A program made the translations under genes and the position numbers. From Opitutia bacterium (GTDB lineage: Bacteria > Verrucomicrobiota > Verrucomicrobiia > Opitutales > UBA953), in assembly GCA_947463395.1 (NCBI GenBank), contig CANHRV010000011.1:1-16988 (forward strand): a stretch of DNA of 16,988 bases, written 5' to 3'. The notes below the pieces were generated by a model, which saw nothing but the letters and a program-made list of their open reading frames with translations, searched no databases and had not been told where the DNA came from. Position 1 is the stretch's first letter; each line of letters begins with the position of its first letter. Below are positions 14,094 through 16,988 of the stretch, in pieces.

Positions 14094-15128
14094 TTATTGT
14101 TGCTGTTGCTGCTGTTGTTCCCGCTGCCAATCGGACATCGATTCAGGGCGATTGTGGCGCGTGAAGTGACGGCCTACTTCCGATGGCAGTAAGACGAAAC
14201 TCTCGAAGACGGCTTGGCTAGCGCTGTTGAGATGTTTCTGTAGATCATCAATATAGTAATGCAGACCCTTGGCCATGACTTCGGTAGGCCCCGAAAAACT
14301 GAGTCGGGCTAGCAACGCTCCCGTCAGTTTCTCGCACTGATTGCTGTAGCCACCAGTGGGAGTGCCTGAAATATCATGAAGCACTTCATCGGCTCGTCTT
14401 AAGCAGTGTCGGATGGAACGCGGGAATTCATTAGAAAACAACAGTAAATCCACGACTTTTTCGATGGTTATTTCACCCCCATACGCTTTGCGATATCCAG
14501 CGTGAGCACCACACGCACGCAAGACCGCGCCCCATTTCAGAGACTCTTCCGCAGCGTCTTGGCTGGTTGATTGCGACCAAATATCCAGGAAACGACTGGT
14601 CATATCAGCACGCTCTAAAAGTCTCCCAAGTTGCAAAAAGTTCCAACCTTCATCCCGCGTGAGAGTTGCCTCAGTGATTCCGTCAAAAAGCAACGAGGAA
14701 GAAATAATTTTCTCATAAAAAGCCTGAGGTGCAACTTCCAGTAAATCGATTCCTTCAGGAGAAGTAACCAGCATGTTAAGGGCATTAATTTCTGTCCACA
14801 TTTCCTCCGAAATTTTATCGCGCACCGAACGAGCATTCTCTCGAGCTTGGCGAATACAGGAAATAATTGAGTCAGTGTTGCGTAAGTCCGAAGTGATAAA
14901 GCGAGCGGCATCGCCTTGTCTCGGTTGAGGATAAAGCGATTTAAAGGATTCTTCCATCGCCGTGGCTTGGAGCACAGGAGTCCAATACTCCTGAGCCGAG
15001 CCACGACCGAGGGTCTCGTCATCGAGTAACATCTCTTCGCTGATACGTACGAGCCGAGCGAGGTTTTCGGCCCGTTCAATTTGACGGGACATCCAGTACT
15101 GGTGATCGGCAACACGTGAAAGCATCAT
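14094..15128 (-). CDS. Alpha-E domain-containing protein (DUF403)
   Basis: 344 residues from ATG 15128, which lies 4 bases after the ATP-grasp stop and opens with the usual family N-terminus MMLSRVADHQYWMSRQIERA. A longer frame back to 15200 exists but would overlap the ATP-grasp gene by 68 bases and add 24 residues outside the family. The alpha-E domain is all-helical; its activity is unknown. Recognisable parts are YWMSRQIERAENLARLVRI at the start, NFLQLGRLLERADMTSRFLD in the middle and SNEFPRSIRHCL. It is a regular partner of circularly permuted ATP-grasp and transglutaminase-like proteins, as here. Oddity: the C-terminus ends in seven glutamines encoded by mixed CAA/CAG codons. Confidence 0.94.
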   Translation of the reverse strand: MMLSRVADHQYWMSRQIERAENLARLVRISEEMLLDDETLGRGSAQEYWTPVLQATAMEESFKSLYPQPRQGDAARFITSDLRNTDSIISCIRQARENARSVRDKISEEMWTEINALNMLVTSPEGIDLLEVAPQAFYEKIISSSLLFDGITEATLTRDEGWNFLQLGRLLERADMTSRFLDIWSQSTSQDAAEESLKWGAVLRACGAHAGYRKAYGGEITIEKVVDLLLFSNEFPRSIRHCLRRADEVLHDISGTPTGGYSNQCEKLTGALLARLSFSGPTEVMAKGLHYYIDDLQKHLNSASQAVFESFVLLPSEVGRHFTRHNRPESMSDWQREQQQQQQQ

Positions 15129-15132
15129 AAAA

Positions 15133-16563
15133 TTAGGTGGCAAATACCCAAGTGTCTTTGCTGCCTCCTCCTTGCGAGGAATTGACCACCAGGGAGCCAC
15201 GTTTGAGAGCTACTCTCGTTAATCCCCCTGGAAGGACTTTGACCGTGTCACCCCATAGGACAAAGGGACGAAGATCAACGTGACGACCTTCAATGCCTCC
15301 CTCAATCAACGTGGGATGTTGAGAGAAATTAACGACCGGTTGAGCGATGTAATTTCTGGGAGTGGCGATGATTTTTTGACGGAACTCCTCGATTTGCTCC
15401 TTAGTAGAAGCTGGCCCAATGAGCATGCCATAACCACCGCTTTCATTGGCGGCTTTAACGACCAATTGAGGTAAGTTGTCTAAAATATATTTTTTATCTG
15501 AATCACGCCAGGCCAAGTAGGTCGGTACTTGATCGAGAATGGGCTCTTGGCAGAGATAATATTTTATCATCTCAGGTACATAAGCGTAAGTCACCTTATC
15601 ATCGGCAACGCCTGTACCGATGGCATTGGCGAGAGCGACGTTGCCTCGGCGAACAGCATCGACCAATCCAGGTACACCGAGGCAGGAGTCCTTACGAAAA
15701 ACTTGTGGGTCAAGAAAATCGTCATCGATTCGACGGTAAATAACGTCCACTTGGCGCAATCCGCGTGTGGTACGCATATAAACGAACCCATCGAGAGCAA
15801 TCAGGTCTCTGCCTTCGACGATTTCGATGCTCATTTGCCGAGCGAGGAACGAGTGCTCGAAGTAGGCACTGTTGTGGACGCCAGGGGTTAGGAGAACGAT
15901 GTTAGGATTTGGGTTTTCGCGGGGGGCGATGTGTCGAAGGGTCGCTAATAAATCGGCCGGGTAAGTGTCCACCGATCGTACACCCCCACCGAAAAGGTGA
16001 GGGAAGACTCGTTTCATAGCGGTGCGATTTTCTAAAACGTAAGAAACCCCTGAAGGGCATCGACCATTGTCTTCAAGCACGAGATAACGCCCATCGGTAT
16101 CACGAATTAAATCGGTTCCACAGACATGAATGTAAGCATCCTTAGGGACCGAGACGCCCATAAATTCAGGTCGAAAGTGGGCAGCGCTGTAAACGACTTC
16201 TTTGGGGATGATGCCATCCTTGATGATGCGTTGTTCGTGATAAACATCGTACAAGAAAAGATTTAGAGCCGTTATTCGTTGAACCAATCCTGCCTCAATC
16301 GTTTCCCATTCAGGGGCTGGAATAACCCGAGGAAAGGGATCAAAAGGGAAGACTCGCTCGGTCCCTTTTTCATCACCATAAACGGTAAAAGTGATTCCTT
16401 GTTTAAGGAAAAGTAGCTCTAGGCTTCGAATTTTGGTCTTTAGTTCTTCTTGGGACAGAGCCGAGAGCCGATCGACGATGGTTTTATAGTAGGGTCTAAC
16501 ATTTCCCGATTCATCGATTAACTCATCGAAAAGTTTATTAGGCTTATAGTCCTTTAGAATCAT
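15133..16563 (-). CDS. Circularly permuted type 2 ATP-grasp protein
   Basis: 476 residues, near the usual family length, of the COG2308-type permuted ATP-grasp enzymes (old names DUF404/DUF407). Motifs visible in order: YLVLEDNGRCPSG (160-172), DVIYRRIDDDFLDP (273-286), the nucleotide-site segment LVVKAANESGGYGM (367-380), RHVDLRPFV (427-435), GGLTRVA (446-452) and a terminal NSSQGGGSKDTWV. ATP-grasp enzymes join a carboxylate to an amine or thiol by way of an acyl phosphate, so an amide ligase is predicted; the substrate is unknown. It is the first gene of a three-gene operon with alpha-E and the transglutaminase-like protein. The ATG is flanked by TGCTC/GAGCA arms that could form a small hairpin over the start. 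Family call very sure, reaction inferred. Confidence 0.95.
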   Translation of the reverse strand: MILKDYKPNKLFDELIDESGNVRPYYKTIVDRLSALSQEELKTKIRSLELLFLKQGITFTVYGDEKGTERVFPFDPFPRVIPAPEWETIEAGLVQRITALNLFLYDVYHEQRIIKDGIIPKEVVYSAAHFRPEFMGVSVPKDAYIHVCGTDLIRDTDGRYLVLEDNGRCPSGVSYVLENRTAMKRVFPHLFGGGVRSVDTYPADLLATLRHIAPRENPNPNIVLLTPGVHNSAYFEHSFLARQMSIEIVEGRDLIALDGFVYMRTTRGLRQVDVIYRRIDDDFLDPQVFRKDSCLGVPGLVDAVRRGNVALANAIGTGVADDKVTYAYVPEMIKYYLCQEPILDQVPTYLAWRDSDKKYILDNLPQLVVKAANESGGYGMLIGPASTKEQIEEFRQKIIATPRNYIAQPVVNFSQHPTLIEGGIEGRHVDLRPFVLWGDTVKVLPGGLTRVALKRGSLVVNSSQGGGSKDTWVFAT

Positions 16564-16578
16564 GCTCTTTTCTGAGCA
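16561..16578 (-). promoter_or_regulatory. Small hairpin at the ATP-grasp start codon
   Basis: On the minus strand TGCTC (16578-16574), loop AGAAAA, GAGCA (16567-16563) form a five-pair stem whose last base is the A of the ATG. The only purine-rich, Shine-Dalgarno-like bases lie in its loop and right arm. It could restrain initiation, but the stem is short. Confidence 0.3.
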
Positions 16579-16627
16579 GAGACCTTGCCACCCAGTCTAG
16601 GTCACCAGTGTGTCTAAAAAAAGGCAG

Positions 16628-16636
16628 ATTATCCCA
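16628..16636 (-). promoter_or_regulatory. Candidate extended -10 promoter of the ATP-grasp operon
   Basis: On the minus strand TGGGATAAT reads as an extended -10 (TG, one base, GATAAT, five of six matches to TATAAT). No -35 lies at the right distance, as is tolerated with extended -10 sites. Transcription would begin near 16620, giving a leader of about 57 bases that starts at a seven-base T run (16616-16622). Confidence 0.4.
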
Positions 16637-16675
16637 CTAACTTTGAGCACCGAGGACTAGAACTGGTCAATTAAT

Positions 16676-16988
16676 CTAAAGTCCTTCGCGATGAGGTCTT
16701 TCGGGAACCTTGACACCCTTGGAGCGGAAAAATTCGCTTAAAACCTCGGCTCGGGCATCCGCCAATTTATTTTTCCGCACATCCTCGGGGGTTAGTAATT
16801 TTTGCCGCTCTGTCATAATGCGACGTAATTGCATCAAGGCGCTCTGTTGTAATTGGCGAACACGCTCACGAGTGAGTTTAAATTTTTCTCCAATTTCTTC
16901 GAGGGTCAGTGGGCTCTCTCCGCTTAAGCCAAAACGCAGGGTAATCACTTCGGCTTCACGTGGGTCGAGTCTAGCCAGCATTTCGTTG
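16676..16988 (-). CDS. RNA polymerase sigma-70 family factor, C-terminal part (5' end outside window)
   Basis: The last 103 codons of a sigma factor; the frame continues past the window edge, so the Met at 16981 is internal. The visible part is region 4: LDPREAEVITLRFGL followed by the helix-turn-helix TLEEIGEKFKLTRERVRQLQ, which recognises the -35 element. These residues are typical of primary (RpoD) or closely related group 2 (RpoS-like) factors; without regions 1-3 I cannot say which. About 48 residues follow the helix-turn-helix, ending RPHREGL, which is longer than the roughly 10-20 seen after region 4 in most primary sigma factors. The gene precedes the ATP-grasp operon on the same strand, about 110 bases away, with no good terminator visible. 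Confidence 0.93.
   Translation of the reverse strand, partial: NEMLARLDPREAEVITLRFGLSGESPLTLEEIGEKFKLTRERVRQLQQSALMQLRRIMTERQKLLTPEDVRKNKLADARAEVLSEFFRSKGVKVPERPHREGL

Noticed and set aside
14615..15115. 166-residue ORF on the minus strand inside the alpha-E gene
   Set aside because: It is a frame-shifted shadow of the alpha-E coding sequence, which has recognisable family motifs.
15129..15200. Longer start for the alpha-E gene at 15200
   Set aside because: It overlaps the ATP-grasp gene by 68 bases and adds residues outside the family's usual N-terminus, whereas ATG 15128 sits 4 bases after the upstream stop.

Overview
The window looks like chromosomal DNA of a Verrucomicrobiota bacterium, perhaps Opitutae-like. 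This is inferred from gene content, not from a search. The main pointers are the fused dehydrogenase/HEAT/cytochrome c protein of the Planctomycetes-Verrucomicrobia type (1-4218), a ClpS gene followed by a DUF2017-like gene, and base composition near 47% GC by eye. There are no insertion sequences, integrases, phage genes or CRISPR arrays, and coding density is high.

Layout. 1-4218 (+) is the 3' part of a very large exported dehydrogenase-like protein with two haem c sites, closed by a terminator. 4286-4798 (-) is an unknown membrane-anchored protein. 4920-5990 (-) is class I fructose-bisphosphate aldolase with its own terminator. 6117-10680 (-) is a probable operon read right to left: a 30-codon leader ORF, a soluble hybrid histidine kinase, clpS and a DUF2017-like gene (the last three overlapping), then a SulP anion transporter. 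10813-11166 (+) is a small channel-like two-helix membrane protein. 11184-11265 (-) is tRNA-Leu(CAG), next to a GNAT acetyltransferase (-). 11931-12321 (+) is rpmJ-rpmE2, both zinc-free forms, with a terminator. 12322-12664 is an AT-rich non-coding stretch ahead of a small outer-membrane beta-barrel gene (12665-13180, +). 13233-16563 (-) is a tight three-gene operon: circularly permuted ATP-grasp enzyme, alpha-E protein, transglutaminase-like protein. The right edge (16676-16988, -) is the 3' end of a sigma-70 family gene.

How the genes work together. The ATP-grasp/alpha-E/transglutaminase set is a widespread but poorly understood module, predicted to make and process amide-linked peptides. 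The kinase, ClpS and DUF2017-like genes overlap, which suggests coupled production of a phosphorelay protein and the N-end-rule protease adaptor. The remaining genes are housekeeping or stand alone.

Most starts here lack a recognisable Shine-Dalgarno sequence, including those of probably highly expressed genes. Start choices therefore rest on family length, frame and spacing. The most unusual spots are the leader ORF and T6 run ahead of the kinase, the coupling of the kinase to clpS, the channel-like protein with a degenerate selectivity filter, and the long tail on the sigma factor.
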